A DNA stretch of 12,055 nucleotides from DATFAS01 sp035254305 (GTDB lineage Bacteria; Bacillota; Bacilli; Aneurinibacillales; RAOX-1). The notes under the pieces were generated by a model. It was not told the origin of the DNA, made no database searches, and saw only the letters and a program-made list of their open reading frames with translations. This document shows positions 6,665 to 12,055 of this stretch, piece after piece. Numbering within the stretch: position 1 is the first letter of the stretch; the number at the start of each line of letters is the position of its first letter. The stretch covers positions 1-12,055 of the forward strand of contig DATFAS010000003.1 of NCBI GenBank assembly GCA_035254305.1. Reading direction: 5' to 3'. A program made the position numbers and the translations under genes.

Positions 6665-7558
6665 ATGGAAAAAACTGAAATTCGTACGTTTCCAACGATC
6701 AGCCAACGTCATGTTTCCGTGAGAATTCCAGGACTTAAATGGCTTTTATTAGTTATCCCTTTGATCTACACATTTCTATTACTTTATTTTCCAATCGTCA
6801 ATGTCTTAAAGTTAAGTTTTTATGACCAAACAGGCTTTACTCTCCACTATTTGCAAGAAATCTTAACAGATATGCTATATTTAAAAGTTCTTTGGATTAC
6901 AGTAAAGACTGCCTTCATGGTTACTGTGGTTACATTAGTCTTGTCCTATCCGATTGCATATTTACTAGTCATCATGGAATCTGCAAAAATGAAAAAGCTC
7001 ATACTTGGTATTGTGATGGTTACATTGTGGATTAGTCTATTGGTTCGTACCTTCTCCTGGAGTGTGATTCTACAAGATCATGGAATTATTAATGATTACC
7101 TAATGAAATTGAATATAATCCATGAACCACTCAAGCTGCTTTATAATAACACTGGTGTGATTACCGGAATGACCCATATTTTACTTCCTTATATGGTTCT
7201 TAGCCTCTATTCGGTAATGGAGAGGATCGATCTTCGACTGATTCAAGCAGCACAAGGGATGGGGGCACGGCCTTGGAGATCGTTTGTTCAAATTTTTTTT
7301 CCGCTGTCACTTCCAGGGGTAATGTCAGGCTCGTTGATTGTATTTGTACTTGGTTTAGGATATTTTATAACGCCTGCTCTATTAGGGGGCCAAGATAATA
7401 TGATGATTTCAAAATTGATTCAACAAAATATCCAAAACACATTAAATTGGAATCTAGCATCTGCGTTATCTATTGTCTTATTGGCAACTACCTTTCTCTT
7501 GTTGGGGTTTGCATACTGGATTTCAAGGTTTTCTCCAATCTTGAAAGGGGATAATTAA
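6665..7558 (+). CDS. potB: ABC importer permease subunit 1, PotB type
   Basis: This 297-residue inner membrane permease of the polyamine-type importer has about six hydrophobic segments, beginning at roughly residues 25-45. The EAA loop that contacts the ATPase is visible at about 195-214 (AAQGMGARPWRSFVQIFFPL). The preceding LLPYMVLSLYSVMERID and following GYFITPALLGG stretches are typical of PotB relatives. The start at 6665 has an excellent AAGGAGG 6 nt upstream. It follows the binding-protein gene after a long hairpin and is 2 bp from the second permease gene. It would form the heterodimeric membrane channel with the next gene product. Confidence 0.92.
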   Translation: MEKTEIRTFPTISQRHVSVRIPGLKWLLLVIPLIYTFLLLYFPIVNVLKLSFYDQTGFTLHYLQEILTDMLYLKVLWITVKTAFMVTVVTLVLSYPIAYLLVIMESAKMKKLILGIVMVTLWISLLVRTFSWSVILQDHGIINDYLMKLNIIHEPLKLLYNNTGVITGMTHILLPYMVLSLYSVMERIDLRLIQAAQGMGARPWRSFVQIFFPLSLPGVMSGSLIVFVLGLGYFITPALLGGQDNMMISKLIQQNIQNTLNWNLASALSIVLLATTFLLLGFAYWISRFSPILKGDN

Positions 7559-7560
7559 CT

Positions 7561-8331
7561 ATGTTTTTGCGTATTAGTGTATTCCTTATTATGACTTTTA
7601 TGGTTGCTCCGATTTTAATTATGATTCCCTTATCATTCAGTTCGGAGGTTGCCTTTCACTTTCCTCCTTCTGGATATTCTTTGCAATGGTATCAAAACCT
7701 CTGGAACGATAACCAGTGGATGGAGGGATTGATGCTAAGCCTAATCGTGGCAGTAAGTACAGCGATATTATCCACTGTTCTTGGTATTATGGCTTCATTG
7801 GCAGTCAGGAAATTAGAGTTTCCGGGGAAGAAAATTTTTATGAATTTGATGGTTGCACCGATGGTAATCCCAGTCATTGTTGCTGGAATTGCCATGTATC
7901 ATTCCTTTGCCCAGTTTAAAATAAATAATACGATAGTAGGATTGACATTGTCACATTCCATCCTAGCGATACCGATTGTTTTCGTTACCGTCTTGGCTGG
8001 TTTAAAAGGAATGGATCCAAATCTGGAGCTTGCTGCTCAAAGTCTAGGTTCTACACCCATCGGAACTTTCTTTAAAGTTACTTTACCCTTAATTCGTTCT
8101 TCCGTGATATCTGCTGGTTTATTTGCTTTTATCACATCTTTAGACGAGGTGGTTGTAACTATATTCATTTCTGGATCCTATACAAAAACACTACCGATTG
8201 TCATGTGGGAGAATATGCGCACACAGGTAGATCCCACCATTGCGGCTGTATCCACAGTATTGATCGTTGTGACAACGGCAGTATTTTTGTTTTCGCCTGG
8301 ACTTGTACAAACGAAGCAAGTTGGAAAGTAG
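7561..8331 (+). CDS. potC: ABC importer permease subunit 2, PotC type
   Basis: This 256-residue permease forms the second half of the channel. It has about six membrane segments, the EAA loop at about residues 157-177 (ELAAQSLGSTPIGTFFKVTL), and the PotC-like blocks FPPSGYSLQWYQNLW and FAFITSLDEVVVTIF. The start codon lies 2 bp after the previous stop. Its Shine-Dalgarno (AAAGGGG, 10 nt upstream) sits inside the end of potB, so the two genes are probably translationally coupled. It ends the importer operon and is followed by a convergent gene with a hairpin between. Confidence 0.92.
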   Translation: MFLRISVFLIMTFMVAPILIMIPLSFSSEVAFHFPPSGYSLQWYQNLWNDNQWMEGLMLSLIVAVSTAILSTVLGIMASLAVRKLEFPGKKIFMNLMVAPMVIPVIVAGIAMYHSFAQFKINNTIVGLTLSHSILAIPIVFVTVLAGLKGMDPNLELAAQSLGSTPIGTFFKVTLPLIRSSVISAGLFAFITSLDEVVVTIFISGSYTKTLPIVMWENMRTQVDPTIAAVSTVLIVVTTAVFLFSPGLVQTKQVGK

Positions 8332-8348
8332 GGATAATAGGAATCTAA

Positions 8349-8375
8349 ACGATTCCCTTAGATCCTGGGGATCGT
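8349..8375. terminator. Hairpin between convergent genes, possible bidirectional terminator
   Basis: ACGATTCCC (8349-8357) pairs over 9 bp (one G-U) with GGGGATCGT (8367-8375). On the + strand it is followed by TACACTTTCTT, on the - strand by TTTAGATTCC, so both tails are only weakly T-rich. It lies 17 bp after potC and touches the stop codon of the opposing gene. An alternative smaller hairpin GGAATC/GATTCC (8340-8356) overlaps it. Confidence 0.5.
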
Positions 8376-8713
8376 TACACTTTCTTAGTCTCGTTTGTCA
8401 ATTTGAATGGTTCGAATTGCAAGTAAAGGTCCTTTAAGGCTGCTGTTAATGCGTTCACTGCACGCCCTCTGTAGTGGATTTGAATTAAGCGAATCGGTTC
8501 ATCAATTCCGTCTTTTAGACTTAGGCCTCTTAATAGTTGTCCGACATAATTTCTTCCGTGCTCGGTTGCCAATGTACAGGATGCTTCGATAATAACACCA
8601 TATTTGTAGTCGATTTCTGCGGTAATGGTCAGCGTATCAAAAACGCTTTTTGCTGCCATTCCTTGAGGAAGTCGTGCATGACCAGCAATAAAGTAAGTGT
8701 GAATAGAAGCCAT
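8375..8713 (-). CDS. Small DUF3870-type protein, function unknown
   Basis: This soluble protein of 112 residues (from the preferred start) has no signal peptide or membrane segment. The sequence TYFIAGHARLPQGMAA, then TLTITAEID and EASCTLATEHGR, resembles the small uncharacterised family DUF3870 of Firmicutes, as far as I recall; no function is established to my knowledge. The conserved His/Glu/Cys residues in the central part could be a binding site, but this is speculation. An in-frame ATG nine bases further upstream (8722) directly abuts the Shine-Dalgarno GGGAG, so the ATG at 8713, with 9-nt spacing, is the better start. It is the only gene on the opposite strand and separates the importer operon from the CoA-transferase operon. 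Confidence 0.78.
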   Translation of the reverse strand: MASIHTYFIAGHARLPQGMAAKSVFDTLTITAEIDYKYGVIIEASCTLATEHGRNYVGQLLRGLSLKDGIDEPIRLIQIHYRGRAVNALTAALKDLYLQFEPFKLTNETKKV

Positions 8714-8722
8714 GAATTTCAT

Positions 8723-8730
8723 CTCCCTTT
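8723..8730 (-). promoter_or_regulatory. RBS that decides the DUF3870-gene start
   Basis: On the - strand AAAGGGAG ends immediately before the ATG at 8722 and 9 nt before the ATG at 8713. The second, in-frame ATG is therefore the probable start. Confidence 0.65.
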
Positions 8731-8865
8731 GATTTACTTATATTGGTATAATATTAAATTTAAACAAATCATACCATATTTTATATGAAACTAGTTTTAA
8801 AAACTTTTTAAATCCTAAGGGATTAATAGAGTTTTAATTTTCTAAAAATAATACTAGTAATTATA

Positions 8866-8894
8866 TTGACAAATATCCGATAATTTGTCAAAAT
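8866..8894 (+). promoter_or_regulatory. Candidate promoter with perfect inverted-repeat operator
   Basis: TTGACAAAT (8866-8874) and ATTTGTCAA (8883-8891) form a perfect 9-bp inverted repeat with an 8-bp spacer. The left half is an ideal -35 box (TTGACA). Seventeen bases later CAAAAT (8889-8894) is a poor -10 box. The arrangement suggests a dimeric regulator covering the promoter of the leader 3 operon. The regulator is not encoded in the window. Confidence 0.55.
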
Positions 8895-8960
8895 GTAATC
8901 AAAGTTCACTGATAAAGGATTAACTCCTCTATCACCTGAACATAAACATTTTGCTATAGT

Positions 8961-9022
8961 GACTGCCTACGTTTAATAGATCTTCTTAACCAAGAAGACG
9001 TTACTTAAACAGAAAGCCAGTC
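8961..9022 (+). ncRNA. Leader RNA 3: third copy of the candidate switch
   Basis: P1 is GACTG 8961-8965 with CAGTC 9018-9022. P2 is GTTTAA 8971-8976 with TTAAAC 9005-9010. The internal loop has TAGA 8977-8980 opposite CGTTAC 8999-9004. P3 is TCTTCTT 8981-8987 with AAGAAGA 8992-8998 around AACC, so the CCA of the apical region is retained. It is 62 nt, four longer than leaders 1 and 2: one or two extra bases in the left junction, one in the internal loop and two at the apex. P2 is entirely paired although its sequence differs from both other copies. The P1 3' strand is again part of the terminator 5' arm. It precedes the CoA-transferase and dehydrogenase genes. Confidence 0.78.
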
Positions 9023-9061
9023 GGACTACAAGATTATTTTTGTAGTTTGACTGGCTTTTTT
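9016..9061 (+). terminator. Intrinsic terminator (attenuator) of leader 3
   Basis: GCCAGTCGGACTACA (9016-9030) pairs over 15 bp, two of them G-U, with TGTAGTTTGACTGGC (9041-9055). Six T residues follow (9056-9061). It lies 22 bp before the GTG start of the CoA-transferase gene and is one of the strongest hairpins of the window. Confidence 0.92.
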
Positions 9062-9068
9062 AATTCAG

Positions 9069-9077
9069 AAAGGGGGA
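9069..9077 (+). promoter_or_regulatory. RBS that decides a GTG start
   Basis: AAAGGGGGA is 7 nt (counted from the last G) before the GTG at 9084. The overlapping ATG at 9082 is in another frame, so GTG is the start of the CoA-transferase gene. Confidence 0.8.
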
Positions 9078-9083
9078 TGTAAT

Positions 9084-10274
9084 GTGTCTACTGGTGCCTT
9101 GCGAAATATTAAAATACTCGATTTAACCCGGGTATTAGCTGGGCCGTACTGCACCATGATTTTGGGGGATCTAGGTGCTGAGGTGATTAAAATAGAAAAC
9201 TCTTTATCCATGGATGATACACGTGCATGGGGACCCCCGAATGTAGGGGGGGAAAGTGCCTACTATCTGTGCACGAATCGTAATAAACGGGCGATGACGT
9301 TGAACTTAAAATCTGAAGAAGGAAAGGAAATTTTTAAAAAACTAGTCTTACAGTCCGACGTGGTTGTACAAAATTTTAAAACCGGAACGTTGAGTAAATT
9401 AGGAATCGGTTATGAGGTAATGAGAGAAATAAATCCCCGCATTATTTTGGCCTCCATCACCGGCTTCGGACAAAACGGTCCATATAAAAATGAGCCAGGG
9501 TATGATTACATTATTCAGGCAATGGCTGGATTAATGAGCATTACAGGTGAAGCATCATCTGGCCCTATGAAGGTCGGTGTTGCAATCGCTGATGTTTTAA
9601 CCGGGCTTTATACGACGATTGGTATTCTAGCCGCGTTGCATGAAAGGAAAGTTTCCGGAATGGGGCAGGAGATTGATATCTCTCTTTTTGATTCCCAGAT
9701 TTCGGCCCTTGTCAATGTGGCAAGTAATTATCTTATTTCAGGGGAGATTCCTCAACAATTAGGAAATCAACATCCAAATATCGTTCCGTATCAGGTCTTT
9801 CCTACAGAGGATCAGAATATGGTTGTTGCTGTAGGTAACGATTTTCAATTCAAAAAATTCGCATCAGTGCTAGGGATGCAGGAGTTAGTCGAAGATGAGA
9901 GATTTGCAAACAATCCGAAAAGGGTAGAGCATCGTGAGGAATTAGTTGAATTGATTTGCGTACGAATGAAACAGAAGCCTTCCAAAGAATGGAGAAGGTT
10001 GTTAGTAGAAGCTGGTATTCCTAATGGGCCGATCAATAATATGCAGGAGCTTTTTGATGATCCTCAGGTTATAGCAAGGAAAATGGTAGTTGAAATGTCC
10101 CATCCTACTGCCGAAAAAATTAAACTTGTTGGAAGCCCGCTAAAGTTATCGCGGACCCCAGTTGAAATGAGGAATTATCCGCCTTTATATGGAGAACACA
10201 CACAACAATTGTTGATGGAGTTAGGTTATTCAGAACAACAAATAGAAGAAATCAAATCTAAACAAATTATCTAG
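9084..10274 (+). CDS. Family III CoA-transferase, succinyl-CoA:glutarate CoA-transferase-like
   Basis: This 396-residue CaiB/BaiF (family III) CoA-transferase is cytosolic and probably moves CoA from succinyl-CoA to a dicarboxylate. Family features are LDLTRVLAGPYCTMILGDLG near the N-terminus, NRNKRAMTLNLK (CoA contact) and Asp170 in VGVAIADVLTGLY, the position of the catalytic Asp169 of formyl-CoA transferase. Several blocks recall human SUGCT (C7orf10), the glutarate-specific member: DDTRAWGPP with ESAYYL, ASNYLI, IVPYQVFPTED, VGNDFQFKKF and GPINNMQELFDDPQV. With a glutaryl-CoA dehydrogenase-like gene 13 bp downstream I infer glutarate -> glutaryl-CoA. Start is GTG with a strong ribosome binding site, just after leader 3. 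Other acids (oxalate, itaconate, carnitine) are used by family members, so the substrate is inferred. Confidence 0.9.
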   Translation: MSTGALRNIKILDLTRVLAGPYCTMILGDLGAEVIKIENSLSMDDTRAWGPPNVGGESAYYLCTNRNKRAMTLNLKSEEGKEIFKKLVLQSDVVVQNFKTGTLSKLGIGYEVMREINPRIILASITGFGQNGPYKNEPGYDYIIQAMAGLMSITGEASSGPMKVGVAIADVLTGLYTTIGILAALHERKVSGMGQEIDISLFDSQISALVNVASNYLISGEIPQQLGNQHPNIVPYQVFPTEDQNMVVAVGNDFQFKKFASVLGMQELVEDERFANNPKRVEHREELVELICVRMKQKPSKEWRRLLVEAGIPNGPINNMQELFDDPQVIARKMVVEMSHPTAEKIKLVGSPLKLSRTPVEMRNYPPLYGEHTQQLLMELGYSEQQIEEIKSKQII

Positions 10275-10287
10275 GAGGAATTAAAAA

Positions 10288-11484
10288 ATGTTGAATTTTT
10301 CCCTTACTGAAGAACAAGAAGCAGTTAGAAAAATGGTGAGAACTTTTGTAGATCGCGAGATTTCTCCTTACATTCAAGAATGGGATGCTAAGGGACATTT
10401 TGAACAAGGTATATTAAAACGATTAGCAGATCTTGAGTTGATGGGAGTCTGTATCCCTGAGCAATATGGGGGGATCGGGATGGATTACAATACACTTGCT
10501 ATCGTTTGTGATGAATTGGAACGAGGAGATACAGCTTTCCGAACAGCCGTATCTGTCCATACCGGGTTAAACAGTATGACGTTGCTGCAATGGGGGAACG
10601 AGCTTCAGAAGGAAAAATATCTGGTTCCACAAGCGCGTGGAGAAAAGATCGGCGCTTTCGGACTCACAGAGCCTAATGCAGGTTCTGATGTTGCAGCCAT
10701 GCAGACAACAGCCAGACGGGATGGGGATCATTATATATTAAATGGTTCCAAAACATGGATTTCTCTATGTGATGTAGCCGATCATTTCTTAATCTTTGCC
10801 AAAACGGATAAAGAAAAAAAACACCATGGTATTAGCTGCTTTATTGTGGAACGCACCTTCCCAGGTGTCACAACGAAGTCATTCAAAGGAAAATTAGGAA
10901 TTCGTGCAGGGAATACAGGAGAAGTCTTCTTAGAAGAAGTCCGAGTACCAGCAGAGAACCTGCTTGGTGAGGAAGGAGAAGGATTCAAAATTGCCATGGC
11001 AGCCTTAGATAACGGACGATTTACAGTAGCAGCAGGGGCTTGTGGTCTTATTAATGCAAGTTTAGAGGCAAGTGTAAAGTATTGCCATGAAAGAAGAACC
11101 TTTGGTAAAGAGATCGGGAAGCATCAATTGGTCCAACAAATGATTGCCAAAATGTCTGCGAATCTAGAAATTTCTAGATTACTTGTTTATAGAGCTGGAT
11201 GGCTCAAAAATCAAGGTAAACGTAACACAAGGGAAACCTCACTTGCTAAGTGGGTATCCTGCGACGCTGCTTTTGAAGCTGCCAATGATGCCGTCCAAAT
11301 CCATGGTGCTTACGGTTATTCCAATGAGTATCCTGTAGAAAGATATCTAAGAAACGCTAAAGCACCAGTCATTTATGAAGGAACCCGTGAAATCCACACG
11401 ATCATGCAAGGGGAGTATGCATTAGGATACCGTGAGGATAAGCCATTAAATAGGATGCTTCCTGCTTGGCCACTTGAGGGATAA
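10288..11484 (+). CDS. gcdH: Acyl-CoA dehydrogenase, probable decarboxylating glutaryl-CoA dehydrogenase
   Basis: This 398-residue FAD flavoprotein is of the acyl-CoA dehydrogenase family and probably converts glutaryl-CoA to crotonyl-CoA and CO2, passing electrons to ETF. Visible are FGLTEPNAGSD (about 124-134, FAD/substrate loop), TWISL, the C-terminal IHGAYGYSNEYPVERYLRNA and catalytic Glu364 in VIYEGTREIH. Aligned by eye to human GCDH, Arg85 (in DTAFRTAVSV) matches the glutarate-carboxylate-binding Arg94, Glu78 matches Glu87 and Tyr363 matches Tyr369. Ser95 is replaced by Thr86. This set points to a glutaryl-CoA enzyme of the decarboxylating type. It follows the CoA-transferase gene by 13 bp with TAGGAGG as ribosome binding site, in one operon under leader 3. 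Plain short-chain acyl-CoA dehydrogenase is the main alternative. Confidence 0.9.
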   Translation: MLNFSLTEEQEAVRKMVRTFVDREISPYIQEWDAKGHFEQGILKRLADLELMGVCIPEQYGGIGMDYNTLAIVCDELERGDTAFRTAVSVHTGLNSMTLLQWGNELQKEKYLVPQARGEKIGAFGLTEPNAGSDVAAMQTTARRDGDHYILNGSKTWISLCDVADHFLIFAKTDKEKKHHGISCFIVERTFPGVTTKSFKGKLGIRAGNTGEVFLEEVRVPAENLLGEEGEGFKIAMAALDNGRFTVAAGACGLINASLEASVKYCHERRTFGKEIGKHQLVQQMIAKMSANLEISRLLVYRAGWLKNQGKRNTRETSLAKWVSCDAAFEAANDAVQIHGAYGYSNEYPVERYLRNAKAPVIYEGTREIHTIMQGEYALGYREDKPLNRMLPAWPLEG

Positions 11485-11599
11485 GGACTATAAGATTTAA
11501 TCCTCTATTTGAATACCCTTATGGGGTGTCAAGCTAAAGAGAAAATAATAAGATATTATATTTTATTCAGGAATTTGAATTACAATAGATTTCAACCCT

Positions 11600-11628
11600 A
11601 AAAACGCCTTGTAAATGGCGTTTTTTTT
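11600..11628 (+). terminator. Intrinsic terminator after the CoA-transferase/dehydrogenase operon
   Basis: AAAAACGCC (11600-11608) pairs with GGCGTTTTT (11617-11625) around an 8-nt loop. An uninterrupted run of eight T occupies 11621-11628. The A-rich 5' side makes it potentially bidirectional. Confidence 0.92.
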
Positions 11629-11681
11629 CTTTAGTATTGAATTATCCTTCTAAAGGATATATATGGAAGGGAGTAGATGTA

Positions 11682-12055
11682 ATGGAAAAGGTAACACCAT
11701 TTTTAATGTTTCAAGATGGCAACGCAGAGGAAGCGATGAATTTTTATACATCCATCATTGAGGATTCTCAAATTACAAGCATTGTTAGATATGGGGCTAA
11801 TGAAGCTGGTAAAGAAGGTACCGTAATGCAGGCTACCTTTACCTTAAAAGGGCAAGAATTTATGTGTATTGACAGTTATATAAAACACCATTTCTCCTTT
11901 ACACCTTCTTTCTCAAATTTTGTTACTTGTAATACTGAAGAAGAACTTGACAATCTTTATGAGAAGCTGGGTGAAGGAGGACAAACACTTATGCCTTTAA
12001 ACGATTATGGTTTCAGTAAAAAGTTTGGTTGGTTAAATGACCGCTTTGGAGTTTC
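11682..12055 (+). CDS. VOC-superfamily (PhnB / 3-dmu-9_3-mt type) protein, 3'-truncated
   Basis: The open frame starts at ATG 11682, 8 nt after GAAGGGAG, and runs off the window after 124 codons. The N-terminus VTPFLMFQDGNAEEAMNFYT is the characteristic opening of PhnB-like members of the vicinal oxygen chelate (glyoxalase/bleomycin-resistance) superfamily. Later come FTLKGQEFMCIDS, FSFTPSFSNFVTC and GWLNDRFGVS, in the order expected for the family. Members are small, soluble, dimeric proteins usually of unknown substrate. It is separated from the catabolic operon by a strong terminator and is probably unrelated to it. A 7-bp inverted repeat TATCCTT-cta-AAGGATA (11643-11659) lies just before the ribosome binding site. 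Confidence 0.88.
   Translation, partial: MEKVTPFLMFQDGNAEEAMNFYTSIIEDSQITSIVRYGANEAGKEGTVMQATFTLKGQEFMCIDSYIKHHFSFTPSFSNFVTCNTEEELDNLYEKLGEGGQTLMPLNDYGFSKKFGWLNDRFGV

Larger units (their letters stand above)
8714..9083. other. Divergent intergenic region (370 bp)
   Basis: This very A+T-rich stretch separates the - strand DUF3870 gene from the + strand CoA-transferase gene. It holds, in order, an A/T-rich part with no promoter for the small gene that I can place with confidence (about 8731-8860), a perfect inverted repeat with a TTGACA box (8866-8891), leader RNA 3 and its terminator (8961-9061), and the ribosome binding site for the GTG start. No open reading frame of note is seen in it. Confidence 0.8.

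Noticed and set aside
8780..8815. AGTTTTAAAAACT palindromic A/T stretch
   Set aside because: It is short, made of A and T only and in a very A/T-rich region; it is expected by chance and has no T-run context for either neighbouring gene.
8952..8960. Extended -10 promoter TGCTATAGT just before leader 3
   Set aside because: It resembles an extended -10 box, but no -35 partner is seen. A start about 7 nt downstream would remove the P1 5' strand of the leader, which is conserved in the other two copies.
1..12055. CRISPR arrays, tRNA/rRNA genes, insertion sequences, prophage or defence genes
   Set aside because: No regularly spaced repeats, no tRNA-like folds with CCA ends, and no transposase, integrase or nuclease-like proteins were found; the three repeated elements are leader RNAs, not mobile repeats.

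Overview
The window looks like a chromosomal stretch from a Gram-positive Bacillales bacterium. The evidence is moderate-to-low G+C, strong Shine-Dalgarno sites with TTG and GTG starts in use, rho-independent terminators, a lipoprotein-type binding protein, and a permease that reads as a close relative of Bacillus subtilis GabP. No genus can be named from the sequence alone.

Layout on the + strand: the 3' part of an aldehyde dehydrogenase gene (to 1126); leader RNA 1 and a class-III 4-/5-aminoacid aminotransferase (1360-2700); a GabP-type permease (2828-4216); leader RNA 2 and a PotABCD-like ABC importer (4373-8331: ATPase, binding lipoprotein, two permeases). A small DUF3870-type gene lies on the - strand (8375-8713). 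Then come leader RNA 3, a family III CoA-transferase (9084-10274) and a glutaryl-CoA-dehydrogenase-like acyl-CoA dehydrogenase (10288-11484). After a strong terminator, an unrelated VOC/PhnB-like gene starts at 11682 and runs off the end.

The enzymes fit one route: 5-aminovalerate -> glutarate semialdehyde (aminotransferase) -> glutarate (aldehyde dehydrogenase) -> glutaryl-CoA (succinyl-CoA:glutarate CoA-transferase-like) -> crotonyl-CoA + CO2 (glutaryl-CoA dehydrogenase). Two uptake systems of the GABA/polyamine type are included. A plain GABA pathway would not need the last two enzymes. The substrate assignment is inference from family resemblance and context.

The most interesting element is a leader RNA present three times (about 1200-1308, 4218-4327 and 8961-9061). 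It precedes the aminotransferase, the ABC importer and the CoA-transferase/dehydrogenase pair. Each copy is a 58-62 nt element with three stacked helices: P1 RACTG/CAGTY, P2 with covarying pairs, and P3 capped by a loop containing CCA. It is followed directly by an intrinsic terminator whose 5' arm is the 3' strand of P1. P1 and the terminator therefore exclude each other, as expected for an antitermination ('ON') switch. I do not recognise it as a known riboswitch, T-box, RAT or ANTAR element. It is a candidate undescribed cis-regulatory RNA tied to omega-amino acid and glutarate catabolism.
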